Assembly (NCBI GenBank): GCA_027858555.1
Contig: JAQICP010000440.1
Location: 1 to 5,097, forward strand
Length of the DNA stretch: 5,097 nucleotides
Direction of reading: 5' to 3'
Source: Vallitaleaceae bacterium
GTDB taxonomy: Bacteria; Bacillota; Clostridia; Lachnospirales; Vallitaleaceae
Part shown: one piece after another, positions 1-5,097 of the stretch
Numbering within the stretch: position 1 is the first letter of the stretch
Layout of the letters: every line of letters starts with the position of its first letter
Notes under the pieces: model-generated
What the model saw: the letters and a program-made list of their open reading frames with translations, nothing else
The model's database searches: none
Told to the model about the DNA's origin: nothing
Translations under genes and position numbers: made by a program

Positions 1-1
1 G

Positions 2-82
2 GTTGAGCGTTATAACTTGGAGGAACTCAAAATCGAAAATAGAGTTGTGGATGAAGTAGTCAGTTACAAATACGGACATTAA
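2..82 (+). CDS. fliJ: FliJ flagellar export chaperone, C-terminal fragment (5' end outside window)
   Basis: The window opens inside a reading frame with 26 codons and a TAA stop at 80-82. The visible end is rich in Glu, Lys, Asn and Val and finishes in VVDEVVSYKYGH, the kind of terminus seen on clostridial FliJ: a long coiled-coil protein ending in a DE-x-x-x-YK-type tail. FliJ is a small cytoplasmic protein of the flagellar type III export apparatus, which links the FliI/FliH ATPase to the FlhA gate and recycles export chaperones. The call depends strongly on context: in Firmicutes fliJ lies directly before the motE/ylxF - fliK pair, as here, with a 40-nt gap. There is too little sequence to confirm the domain itself; another short coiled-coil flagellar protein cannot be fully excluded. 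Confidence 0.75.
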   Translation, partial: VERYNLEELKIENRVVDEVVSYKYGH

Positions 83-112
83 TTGAGCAAAGGTAGAATG
101 TTGGGAAGTTTT

Positions 113-117
113 GGAGG
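113..117 (+). promoter_or_regulatory. Ribosome-binding site deciding the motE start
   Basis: GGAGG sits 5 nt before the ATG at 123. An in-frame TTG at 111 would lengthen the protein by four residues, but that codon abuts this Shine-Dalgarno sequence and has no ribosome-binding site of its own, so the ATG is the likely start. Confidence 0.85.
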
Positions 118-122
118 ATACT

Positions 123-911
123 ATGGCAGATAACAGGTCAAATAGCGATGCAAACACTGGTACGAACAACGGTGCAAGCCACGCTGTGAACAATATGGAT
201 GAACAAATGAAATCAAAAGGTAAAGGCGGTCTCGTAGTAATCGTAGTTATTATCGTATTAGTCGGATTTATTGCCTTAGTTAAAATGGATGTATTTGGTC
301 TTGGGACCAATGTTCTTGGTCCTTCTTTACAGAACGTTCCAGTACTCAATCTAATATTACCGGCTATGCCAGAGATCGTTGTAGAAGAACCAAGCATCAA
401 CTATGCTTTTGAAACAGTTGAAGAGGCAATAATTGTTATAAAAGAAAAAGATGATTTGCTAAAGGAAATGGCAAAAGAAGCCGAAAATAATAGTGTGACT
501 ATTCTAGCGCTTACTGAAGAAAATACCAGGTTAAAAGTTTTTGAAGATAATCAAGTAAAGTACCAAGAAGACAAGGCAGCTTTTGACATTTTGATAGCTG
601 AGCAGGCAGACCCGAAAGAATATATGGATTTCGTGGAAGATGCCTATCCAGAAAATGCCTTGACCATTTATTCAGAACTAGTACAGGTACAAGTGATGAA
701 TGATTCAATTGCTGTGAATGCTGCAATGTTTTCAAGCATGAATCCTGCAGATGCGGCAGCAATCTTTGAAATCACACAATTAACCGACATGGAAATGGTA
801 GCGCAGATATTATTTAGTCTAGAAGCAACAAAAGCTGGGGCAATTCTAGCGGAAATGGATCCAACAACAGCCGATAGAATTTCAAGATATATGTATCCCA
901 CGAATAATTAA
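123..911 (+). CDS. motE: MotE/YlxF-family flagellar membrane protein with MgtE-N-like domain
   Basis: A 262-residue protein in the fliJ-fliK slot where Firmicutes carry ylxF, now often annotated motE (proposed MotC/stator chaperone-like). Visible order: a polar, Asn/Ser/Gly-rich cytoplasmic N-terminus (1-34, with KSKGKGG just before the membrane); one hydrophobic transmembrane segment (about 36-53); a Pro/Val/Leu-rich linker (60-90); a charged, probably coiled-coil region (about 97-150); and a C-terminal helical domain (about 200-258) with SMNPADAAAIFE and AGAILAEMDPTTADRISRYM, matching the paired-helix pattern of MgtE N-terminal domains. Such proteins are thought to be anchored in the inner membrane with the MgtE-N-like part outside, helping stator or motor assembly; the exact role in this lineage is inference. 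There is no Cys, so no lipobox. The stop is 16 nt from fliK, indicating co-transcription. Confidence 0.85.
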   Translation: MADNRSNSDANTGTNNGASHAVNNMDEQMKSKGKGGLVVIVVIIVLVGFIALVKMDVFGLGTNVLGPSLQNVPVLNLILPAMPEIVVEEPSINYAFETVEEAIIVIKEKDDLLKEMAKEAENNSVTILALTEENTRLKVFEDNQVKYQEDKAAFDILIAEQADPKEYMDFVEDAYPENALTIYSELVQVQVMNDSIAVNAAMFSSMNPADAAAIFEITQLTDMEMVAQILFSLEATKAGAILAEMDPTTADRISRYMYPTNN

Positions 912-927
912 GAGAGGAGGACACAAG

Positions 928-2298
928 ATGAACGCAGTTGCAATGAATATAGTTGCAACGATGGTGAGTACGAAATTCAGCACTGCCACATCCAATGAAA
1001 GTGGAGCTAACCAGTCCGATTTTAAATCTTTTTTGGATACAAGACAAGCCGCTCATACTATGCGACCAAACCATGCAGCAGAAGTGGTACAAAACGCGCA
1101 AAGTAAAAAATCGGCATCTAGAAATACTGAGGCAGTAGCAACAAGAAGAGAGAATAATGAAGTCAAAGAGCCGTACAGAAATAGTGATGAAGTAAAGCGA
1201 AAGCGGATGGCGTTACATAATGATAAGAATCATGATAGCGCTAAGCTCTACAAGAAAGTTGAAGCGACAGAAGATCAAATTATGCAAGAAGTTGCTGGGG
1301 CTTTAAACATCACAGAAGAAGAGCTACAAAATATCATGGACAGTCTTGATATGACGGTTGTAGATTTGCTAGATACATCAGGTTTACAGACGATTTTAGT
1401 GACAGTTCGGGGTATTACAGATATGGCTGATTTATTGACAAATGATACCTTCAGTGATTTATTCAAAGAAATCACACAAACACTGGAAGAAACCCTTGAT
1501 GCGAATCAATTAACAGTAGAAGATATCAAGCATTATAATCAATTACTTGATAACATGAAAACTGAATCAGTAATAAAAGAAACAGTGCCTGAATTAGTAA
1601 CCAACAAAGAGTCTGGCATACCTGTCACTCAAGCTGCTAATACTGATAATCAAAATAGCAATTTGGAACAGGCAGGACAATCTGTAGATGGTAAGGTAGT
1701 TGAAGCATCTACCGATTCACAAAAAGGCTCAGGCGAACAATCATCTGAATTTACTAATCAATTCAATCAAGCATTAACTCAAGTAGTAACAGAAAAAGTA
1801 GTGCAGATTAACATGGCAGGCTTTGAAGAGACAATCACAACACAAGTTAGTGCAAAGAATATTTTTGATCAGATTGTAACACAGATGAAAGTAATATCCG
1901 TTGGTGATTCAAACACATTATCGTTTCAACTTCAACCTGAAAACTTAGGTAAAATAGCATTCTCGTTAACCAACGACAATGGTATAATCACTGGAAGTTT
2001 TATGGCTGAGAGTACTAGCGTTAAAGAAGCTATTGAAATGAATATGATTAATTTGAAGGCTAGTTTAATTGAACAGGGTATTAAATTGGATGAGATCAAG
2101 ATAGTTGTTGGCGATACAAAACAATTTTTTGACCAACAAGAAAGACAACATTTTGATCAAAACAGACAAAACAGGAAAAACAAACGTTTAATGAGACTAG
2201 AAGAAGCGAACTCAACTCAAACACCAGAAAATCTAGAAGTAAATGATGCGCAAACTGGATTGAGTATGATGGAACATTCAGTAGAATACAGTGCCTAA
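928..2298 (+). CDS. fliK: FliK flagellar hook-length control protein
   Basis: 456 residues; ATG preceded by GAGGAGG with 7 nt spacing, so this start is preferred over the in-frame ATGs at 943 and 961. FliK is secreted through the flagellar export gate during hook growth, acts as a molecular ruler, and its C-terminal domain contacts FlhB to switch export from hook to filament substrates. Order seen: a polar, low-hydrophobicity N-terminus (1-110) suited to secretion; a helical acidic region (about 113-212); a disordered Gln/Ser/Asn-rich linker (about 215-285); and the Flg_hook domain (about 305-395) with LSFQLQPENLGKIAFSL at 331-347, then a helix with NLKASLIEQGIKLDEIKIVVG, the typical L-x-P-E-x-LG and Gln-Gly-Ile/Leu pattern. 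A tail of about 60 residues follows, first Gln/Arg/Asn/Lys-rich (400-425), then polar. No Cys. It lies 22 nt before flgD, in the conserved order. N-terminal parts of FliK vary widely, so only the C-terminal domain identifies it. Confidence 0.93.
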   Translation: MNAVAMNIVATMVSTKFSTATSNESGANQSDFKSFLDTRQAAHTMRPNHAAEVVQNAQSKKSASRNTEAVATRRENNEVKEPYRNSDEVKRKRMALHNDKNHDSAKLYKKVEATEDQIMQEVAGALNITEEELQNIMDSLDMTVVDLLDTSGLQTILVTVRGITDMADLLTNDTFSDLFKEITQTLEETLDANQLTVEDIKHYNQLLDNMKTESVIKETVPELVTNKESGIPVTQAANTDNQNSNLEQAGQSVDGKVVEASTDSQKGSGEQSSEFTNQFNQALTQVVTEKVVQINMAGFEETITTQVSAKNIFDQIVTQMKVISVGDSNTLSFQLQPENLGKIAFSLTNDNGIITGSFMAESTSVKEAIEMNMINLKASLIEQGIKLDEIKIVVGDTKQFFDQQERQHFDQNRQNRKNKRLMRLEEANSTQTPENLEVNDAQTGLSMMEHSVEYSA

Positions 2299-2306
2299 GA
2301 TTTTAT

Positions 2307-2315
2307 AGGAAGGTG
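2307..2315 (+). promoter_or_regulatory. Ribosome-binding site of flgD
   Basis: AGGAAGGTG in the 22-nt fliK-flgD gap, ending 5 nt before the ATG at 2321. It is a near-consensus Shine-Dalgarno sequence with one inserted A, and it fixes the flgD start. Confidence 0.75.
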
Positions 2316-2320
2316 AAATT

Positions 2321-2914
2321 ATGAATGATATTAGTTCTGTCCAACAAGGCATTATGAGCCTGTACGGCAATGAAGCTAAAGCTACAACAGGAACAAGTGA
2401 TATGGATAAAAATGCATTCTTGAATTTATTAGTAACACAGTTACAATATCAAGATCCATTAAATCCATCAAGTGATACTGAATTCATTGCACAGATGGCA
2501 CAATTTTCATCCTTGGAACAAATGCAGAACATGAACAAAAGTCAAGAGTTATCACAAGCATATGCTCTAATTGGCAAAGTAGTACAAGCCGATGTTCAAA
2601 TTCCGCTAACCATGGAGACAACTTCTGTAGAAGGTTTTGTGGATGCAGTAAGTTACAAAGATGGCGTTACATATCTTAAAGTTAACGATACAGATATATC
2701 ATTAGAGCAAGTTAATTCAGTCAGTTACATTGATTATGACACACAGAATTTAATGGCTCTTGATAAATTAAGTACATTAATTGCTAAACTCCAAGATAGG
2801 TTAGATCAAATGGCCATAGCGGCTGGTATTGATCTTGATGCCATCGCAGAAGAAGCGCTATTAACTGACGATGATACTGAAACAACAGATACAACAACAG
2901 AAGCGACTGCTTAA
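2321..2914 (+). CDS. flgD: FlgD hook-capping / hook assembly scaffold protein (short Gram-positive form with acidic tail)
   Basis: 197 residues. The diagnostic N-terminal block is at 28-70: MDKNAFLNLLVTQLQYQDPL followed by NPSSDTEFIAQMAQFSSLEQ, essentially the FlgD family signature. FlgD is exported and sits at the tip of the growing hook to help FlgE subunits polymerise; it is replaced once the hook is finished. After the signature comes a small beta-rich region (about 83-136: IGKVVQADVQI, VEGFVDAVSYKDGVTYLKVN, ISLEQVNSVSYID) resembling the short domain of Bacillus FlgD (about 140 residues) rather than the longer tudor/fibronectin-III part of the Gram-negative protein. An extra segment of about 60 residues follows: a helical part (145-170, KLSTLIAKLQDRLDQMA) and a Thr/Asp/Glu-rich tail (182-197). 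No Cys. It lies between fliK and the TIGR02530-type gene, the standard clostridial position. Confidence 0.94.
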   Translation: MNDISSVQQGIMSLYGNEAKATTGTSDMDKNAFLNLLVTQLQYQDPLNPSSDTEFIAQMAQFSSLEQMQNMNKSQELSQAYALIGKVVQADVQIPLTMETTSVEGFVDAVSYKDGVTYLKVNDTDISLEQVNSVSYIDYDTQNLMALDKLSTLIAKLQDRLDQMAIAAGIDLDAIAEEALLTDDDTETTDTTTEATA

Positions 2915-2944
2915 TGTTATATTATTGTGGTAGTCAGATAGAAT

Positions 2945-2950
2945 GGAGTG
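2945..2950 (+). promoter_or_regulatory. Ribosome-binding site deciding the start of the TIGR02530-type gene
   Basis: GGAGTG lies 6 nt before the ATG at 2957. An in-frame GTG at 2948 overlaps this site and has no Shine-Dalgarno sequence upstream, so it is probably not the start, although it would add only three residues. Confidence 0.65.
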
Positions 2951-2956
2951 TCTAAG

Positions 2957-3349
2957 ATGGATATTTCTAATAGACCGATCACTTCCATTCAGCAAGTTCA
3001 AAACGAGCAGTTGAACGGAAAGAAAATACAACCAAAACAGAATATTGGTACCACGAGTTTTGATAGTATACTCCGACAACACCTTGATCAGAAAGACCAG
3101 TTAAAGTTTTCAAAACATGCAACAGAAAGACTGGAATCAAGACAGATCAAGTTGACAGATGAGCAAATGCTCAAGTTACAAGATGGTGTAAAAAGTGCTA
3201 GTGCGAAAGGTATTAAAGAATCACTTGTATTGATGGATGATATTGCATTAGTTATTAATATTGAAAACAAAACAGTGGTAACAGCCCTTTCAAGACAAGA
3301 AAGCAAAGAGCATGTATTTACTAACATCGACGGCGCTGTGGTTATATAG
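2957..3349 (+). CDS. Conserved flagellar operon protein, TIGR02530 (Flg_new) type, function unknown
   Basis: 130 residues in the slot between flgD and flgE where many Clostridia carry a small conserved protein described only as a 'flagellar operon protein' (TIGR02530). The N-terminal 45 residues are polar and probably flexible (several Gln, Asn, Lys). The conserved core is about 49-130: LKFSKHATERLESRQIKLTD, then a helix (70-84), AKGIKESLVLMDDIALVINI, KTVVTA and the terminal HVFTNIDGAVVI. The FSKHAxxRLxxR start and FTNIDGA end are the family's recognisable features. There is no signal peptide, membrane segment or Cys. Conserved position implies a role in hook building or its control; its polar flexible N-terminus would also suit an export substrate, but this is inference. 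It is separated from flgD by 42 nt and from flgE by an unusually long 157 nt, so flgE may be expressed at a different level. Confidence 0.85.
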   Translation: MDISNRPITSIQQVQNEQLNGKKIQPKQNIGTTSFDSILRQHLDQKDQLKFSKHATERLESRQIKLTDEQMLKLQDGVKSASAKGIKESLVLMDDIALVINIENKTVVTALSRQESKEHVFTNIDGAVVI

Positions 3350-3403
3350 CTGGACCTTACGGAAGCTAATGATTTTTGACTGATAGATAAAATCAACCCG
3401 GCA

Positions 3404-3445
3404 AAGCATTATTTAAAGCACATCATGTGCTTTGAATAATCGCTT
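3404..3445 (+). other. Strong stem-loop in the flgE leader
   Basis: The left arm 3408-3422 pairs along its full length with 3426-3440 around the 3-nt loop TCA at 3423-3425 (core arms AAAGCACA / TGTGCTTT). The only non-Watson-Crick pair is a U-G at 3414/3434. After one bulged C at 3441, four further pairs form (AAGC 3404-3407 with GCTT 3442-3445), giving 19 base pairs. No run of T follows, so it does not look like an intrinsic terminator. The stem ends 45 nt before the Shine-Dalgarno sequence, which therefore stays free. Plausible roles are mRNA protection, an RNase processing point or pausing; none can be proven from the sequence. Confidence 0.7.
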
Positions 3446-3490
3446 CAACAGTAGTTTAACAACAACTACGAAAATAATTGCGATAGAGCA

Positions 3491-3499
3491 AAAGGAGGT
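3491..3499 (+). promoter_or_regulatory. Strong ribosome-binding site deciding the flgE start
   Basis: AAAGGAGGT is a nine-base match to the 16S anti-Shine-Dalgarno region, ending 7 nt before the ATG at 3507. It is the best ribosome-binding site in the window, fitting the need for many hook subunits. A second ATG follows directly at 3510; spacing favours the first. Confidence 0.9.
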
Positions 3500-3506
3500 C
3501 ATTACT

Positions 3507-4811
3507 ATGATGCGTTCTATGTACTCTGGTGTATCAGGTTTACGTATACATCAAACCAAGATGGACGTTATTGGTAATAATATAGCCAACGTTAACACAG
3601 TTGGTTTTAAATCAAGTCGTACTGTCTTTAGTGAAGTTTTTAGCCAAACAATTCAAGGCTCATCAGGAGCTAATGAAAATTCAGGTGGAACTAACCCAAT
3701 GCAAATAGGCCTTGGAGCATCTATTTCATCTATTGATGTGGATATGACTGAAGGTGCGGCACAAAGAACGGATAATCCATTAGACTTAAAAATTGAAGGC
3801 GATGGATTCTTTGTTGTAAGTGACGTTACAGGGAATAAATTTACTAGAGCTGGAGCTTTTAGAATCGATGAAGCAGGTAACTTGGTAACACCTGATGGTA
3901 AAAACCTGATGGGATGGACACCAAATGAAGTTTCCGGTGAAATTGAAAAAACCAAAGTTAAAGCCCTACAAGTACTTAATGCAAGTAATGCATATGTAGA
4001 ACCAAGCCAGACTGAAAAAATGGTAATTCAAGGTAATATCAATAAAAATGATCCGCAATTGGCGGTTCTACCAGGCAGTCCATTCTCAGTCAGCTTTTTT
4101 GATAGTTTAGGTTATAAATATACAGCCCAGTTTTACATTCAAGAGACAGCAACTGCTTATGAGTTTCAATTCACATTACCGGCTAATTCTATAACCGACC
4201 AAGATGGTAATACCATTATAAATGATGCTCAAAATGTGACAGTGCCTTTTGATACTGCCTCAGGTAAAGTGACAGTACCACCAGTATTTGAATTAACTGG
4301 TCTTGCCAACTCAGCTACGCCAGCGTTGACGTTTTCAGAATTTTCCGATCCGATTGAAGTTGATGTATCGGGCTTGACGTTGTTTAACGGTAATACCACA
4401 GTTGAAGGCGTGTCTGGTGATGTAAATGGACTCGGAGCAGGCAATGAAGCTGGTTCAATCTCAGGTTTTGAAATTGGTGGTGACGGTAGGATACTCGGTA
4501 GATATACGAATGGTGAAACCAAGTTATTAGCTCAGATAGTAGTAGCAACATTCCAAAACCCTGCAGGTTTACAAAAAATAGGTGCGAACCTATTTGAAGT
4601 TACTAATAACTCTGGTGATTTTGATGGTATCGGTGAAGATATCACATCCTCAGGTGGGGCATTTAATGCAGGCGTTCTTGAAATGTCTAACGTAGATTTG
4701 TCTCGTGAGTTTACTGAGATGATTACAACTCAGCGTGGATTCCAAGCTAACTCAAGGATTATTACATCATCAGATGAAATGCTTCAAGAGCTTGTAAACC
4801 TTAAGAGATAA
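3507..4811 (+). CDS. flgE: FlgE flagellar hook protein
   Basis: 434 residues from the ATG behind the strong Shine-Dalgarno sequence; MMRSMYSGVSGL is the expected hook-protein N-terminus. FlgE is exported without a cleaved signal and polymerises into the curved hook joining rod and filament. Order seen: N-terminal rod/hook coiled-coil segment with the axial-family motif (about 4-36: SGVSGLRIHQTKMDVIGNNI, then ANVNTVGFKSSR); core hook region (about 80-135: RTDNPLDLKIEGDGFFVV, RAGAFRIDEAGNLVTPDG, LMGW); a variable surface domain (about 165-300) of the FlaE type with SPFSVSFFDSLGYKYTAQFY; a return to core (about 315-365: GFEIGGDGRILGRYTNGE, VATFQNPAGLQKIGANLFEV); and the C-terminal helix (about 385-434) with GVLEMSNVDLSREFTEMITT and QRGFQANSRIITSSDEMLQE. 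Length fits a mid-size Gram-positive hook protein. It has no Cys, so the Cys-Lys (lysinoalanine) cross-link known from spirochete hooks cannot form. Residues 37-60, rich in Gly/Ser/Asn, resemble the loop at this point in other FlgE. Confidence 0.97.
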   Translation: MMRSMYSGVSGLRIHQTKMDVIGNNIANVNTVGFKSSRTVFSEVFSQTIQGSSGANENSGGTNPMQIGLGASISSIDVDMTEGAAQRTDNPLDLKIEGDGFFVVSDVTGNKFTRAGAFRIDEAGNLVTPDGKNLMGWTPNEVSGEIEKTKVKALQVLNASNAYVEPSQTEKMVIQGNINKNDPQLAVLPGSPFSVSFFDSLGYKYTAQFYIQETATAYEFQFTLPANSITDQDGNTIINDAQNVTVPFDTASGKVTVPPVFELTGLANSATPALTFSEFSDPIEVDVSGLTLFNGNTTVEGVSGDVNGLGAGNEAGSISGFEIGGDGRILGRYTNGETKLLAQIVVATFQNPAGLQKIGANLFEVTNNSGDFDGIGEDITSSGGAFNAGVLEMSNVDLSREFTEMITTQRGFQANSRIITSSDEMLQELVNLKR

Positions 4812-4846
4812 TGATACAATAATAAAGTTATAATTTTATCATTTTT
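4811..4846 (+). terminator. Possible weak AT-only terminator after flgE
   Basis: ATGATA at 4811-4816 pairs with TATCAT at 4837-4842. Inside, AAT/ATT and ATA/TAT also pair, separated by single mismatches, and a run of five T follows (4842-4846). The stem is nearly all A-U and would be weak, so it is at most a partial terminator. Chance pairing in AT-rich DNA is a real alternative. Confidence 0.25.
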
Positions 4847-4859
4847 AAACTAACTACAG

Positions 4860-4886
4860 GAAAACTTCAATATAATATCCTGATAT
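4860..4886 (+). promoter_or_regulatory. Candidate sigma-D (FliA-type) promoter before flbD
   Basis: GAAA at 4860-4863, a 15-nt spacer and CCTGATAT at 4879-4886 match the Bacillus sigma-D pattern TAAA-N15-GCCGATAT at 9 of 12 positions. A transcript would start about 16 nt before the flbD ATG, leaving just room for its ribosome-binding site. A perfect sigma-A -10 hexamer, TATAAT, at 4871-4876 overlaps, but no -35 box lies at normal spacing (TTTAAA at 4844-4849 is 21 nt away). Both are weak evidence in AT-rich DNA. Confidence 0.22.
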
Positions 4887-4908
4887 GTTTTATGGAAGTG
4901 GTGATATA

Positions 4909-5097
4909 ATGATTAATATAACAAAGATGAACAATCAACCAATACTTTTAAATAATGATTTAATTGAGACAATTGAAGAGACCCCAGATACAGTTATTAC
5001 TTTAACGACTGGGAAAAAACTCATTGTTAAAGAAAGTGTGGATGACATATTAGAGAAAATTATTGCATTTAGAATTCAAATTAATCAGATGCAATAT
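4909..5097 (+). CDS. flbD: FlbD/SwrD family motility protein, N-terminal part (3' end outside window)
   Basis: 63 codons without a stop before the window ends; the family is usually only about 65-90 residues, so nearly all of it is present. The start MINITKMNNQPILLNNDLIE followed by TIEETPDTVITLTTGKKLIV and KESVDDILEKI is the classic FlbD pattern: a small beta-rich cytoplasmic protein with an IEETPDTVITLxxGKK core. In Bacillus subtilis the equivalent SwrD (YlzI) raises flagellar torque and is needed for swarming; the same role here is inference. GTGGTGAT, a partial Shine-Dalgarno match (GGTGAT at 4900-4905), lies directly upstream and fits the ATG. The gap to flgE is 97 nt. Downstream genes are expected to be motA/motB or fliL. 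No membrane segment is visible. Confidence 0.92.
   Translation, partial: MINITKMNNQPILLNNDLIETIEETPDTVITLTTGKKLIVKESVDDILEKIIAFRIQINQMQY

Larger units (their letters stand above)
3350..3506 (+). promoter_or_regulatory. Long 157-nt leader between the TIGR02530-type gene and flgE
   Basis: This is the longest gap in an otherwise tight cluster. It holds one strong stem-loop (3404-3445) and the flgE ribosome-binding site. I find no convincing sigma-A or sigma-D promoter: TTGACT at 3376-3381 has no -10 box at proper spacing. I also see no credible small gene. The 25-codon in-frame extension of flgE from TTG at 3432 has no ribosome-binding site and starts inside the stem. The region is best described as an untranslated leader within the polycistronic mRNA. 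Confidence 0.6.

Noticed and set aside
511..1101. Minus-strand open frames opposite motE and fliK (511-762, 668-901, 814-1101)
   Set aside because: They lie fully antisense to well-supported genes, lack convincing ribosome-binding sites, and their products resemble no known family; they are shadow frames.
3376..3415. Sigma-A promoter starting from TTGACT at 3376-3381
   Set aside because: No TATAAT-like hexamer lies 16-18 nt downstream; the nearest AT-rich candidates are at wrong distances.
3353..3500. Anti-Shine-Dalgarno pairing of GACCTT (3353-3358) with the flgE ribosome-binding site (3495-3500)
   Set aside because: Only five Watson-Crick pairs and one G-U over about 140 nt; too weak and too common by chance to call a regulatory switch.
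3432..3506. In-frame TTG-initiated extension adding 25 residues to FlgE
   Set aside because: It has no ribosome-binding site, starts inside the stem-loop arm, and the extra residues resemble no hook-protein N-terminus. The ATG at 3507 has a near-perfect Shine-Dalgarno sequence and yields the canonical MMRSMYSGVSGL start.
3350..3506. Possible c-di-GMP riboswitch in the flgE leader
   Set aside because: Such switches do control flagellar genes in some Clostridia, and the leader has a suggestive CAAAGC stretch. However, the conserved GEMM-I motifs and the three-way-junction/tetraloop-receptor layout are not visible.
3653..4522. Minus-strand open frames opposite flgE (3653-3955, 4229-4522)
   Set aside because: Pro/Ser-rich composition is typical of antisense reading of Gly/Asn/Thr-rich flgE codons; no start signals were found.

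Overview
The window is an interior piece of a large flagellar (fla/che-type) operon from a low-GC Gram-positive bacterium, most likely a motile, anaerobic member of the Clostridia. Support for this comes from AT-rich DNA, strong Bacillus/Clostridium-type Shine-Dalgarno sequences (GGAGG, AAAGGAGGT), the gene order fliJ - motE/ylxF - fliK - flgD - TIGR02530-type gene - flgE - flbD, and protein details such as the short Gram-positive form of FlgD. I cannot name genus or species from the sequence alone. Every gene is on the plus strand.

Layout. Bases 2-82 are the last codons of fliJ (export chaperone). Bases 123-911 encode a single-pass membrane protein of the MotE/YlxF family with a MgtE-N-like C-terminal domain. 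Bases 928-2298 are fliK (hook-length control). Bases 2321-2914 are flgD (hook cap/scaffold). Bases 2957-3349 are a small conserved flagellar-operon protein (TIGR02530 type) of unknown function. Bases 3507-4811 are flgE (hook protein). Bases 4909-5097 are the first 63 codons of flbD/swrD, cut by the window end. Gaps are short (16-42 nt) except for 157 nt before flgE and 97 nt between flgE and flbD.

How the genes work together. FliJ supports the flagellar type III export gate. FlgD, FlgE and FliK pass through that gate to build the hook: FlgD caps the growing hook, FlgE is its subunit, and FliK measures its length and switches export specificity. MotE/YlxF and FlbD/SwrD are linked in other Firmicutes to stator or motor function, so the cluster appears to pass from hook assembly to torque generation. 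FlbD is normally followed by motA/motB or fliL, which would lie just beyond the window.

I see no mobile element, CRISPR array, tRNA, rRNA or evidence of a wholly new system. The most notable non-coding feature is a 19-bp stem-loop with no U-tract in the flgE leader (3404-3445). The gene most in need of a function is the TIGR02530-type ORF. Three coding starts (motE, the TIGR02530-type gene, flgE) are set downstream of the longest possible ORF because the ribosome-binding site dictates it.
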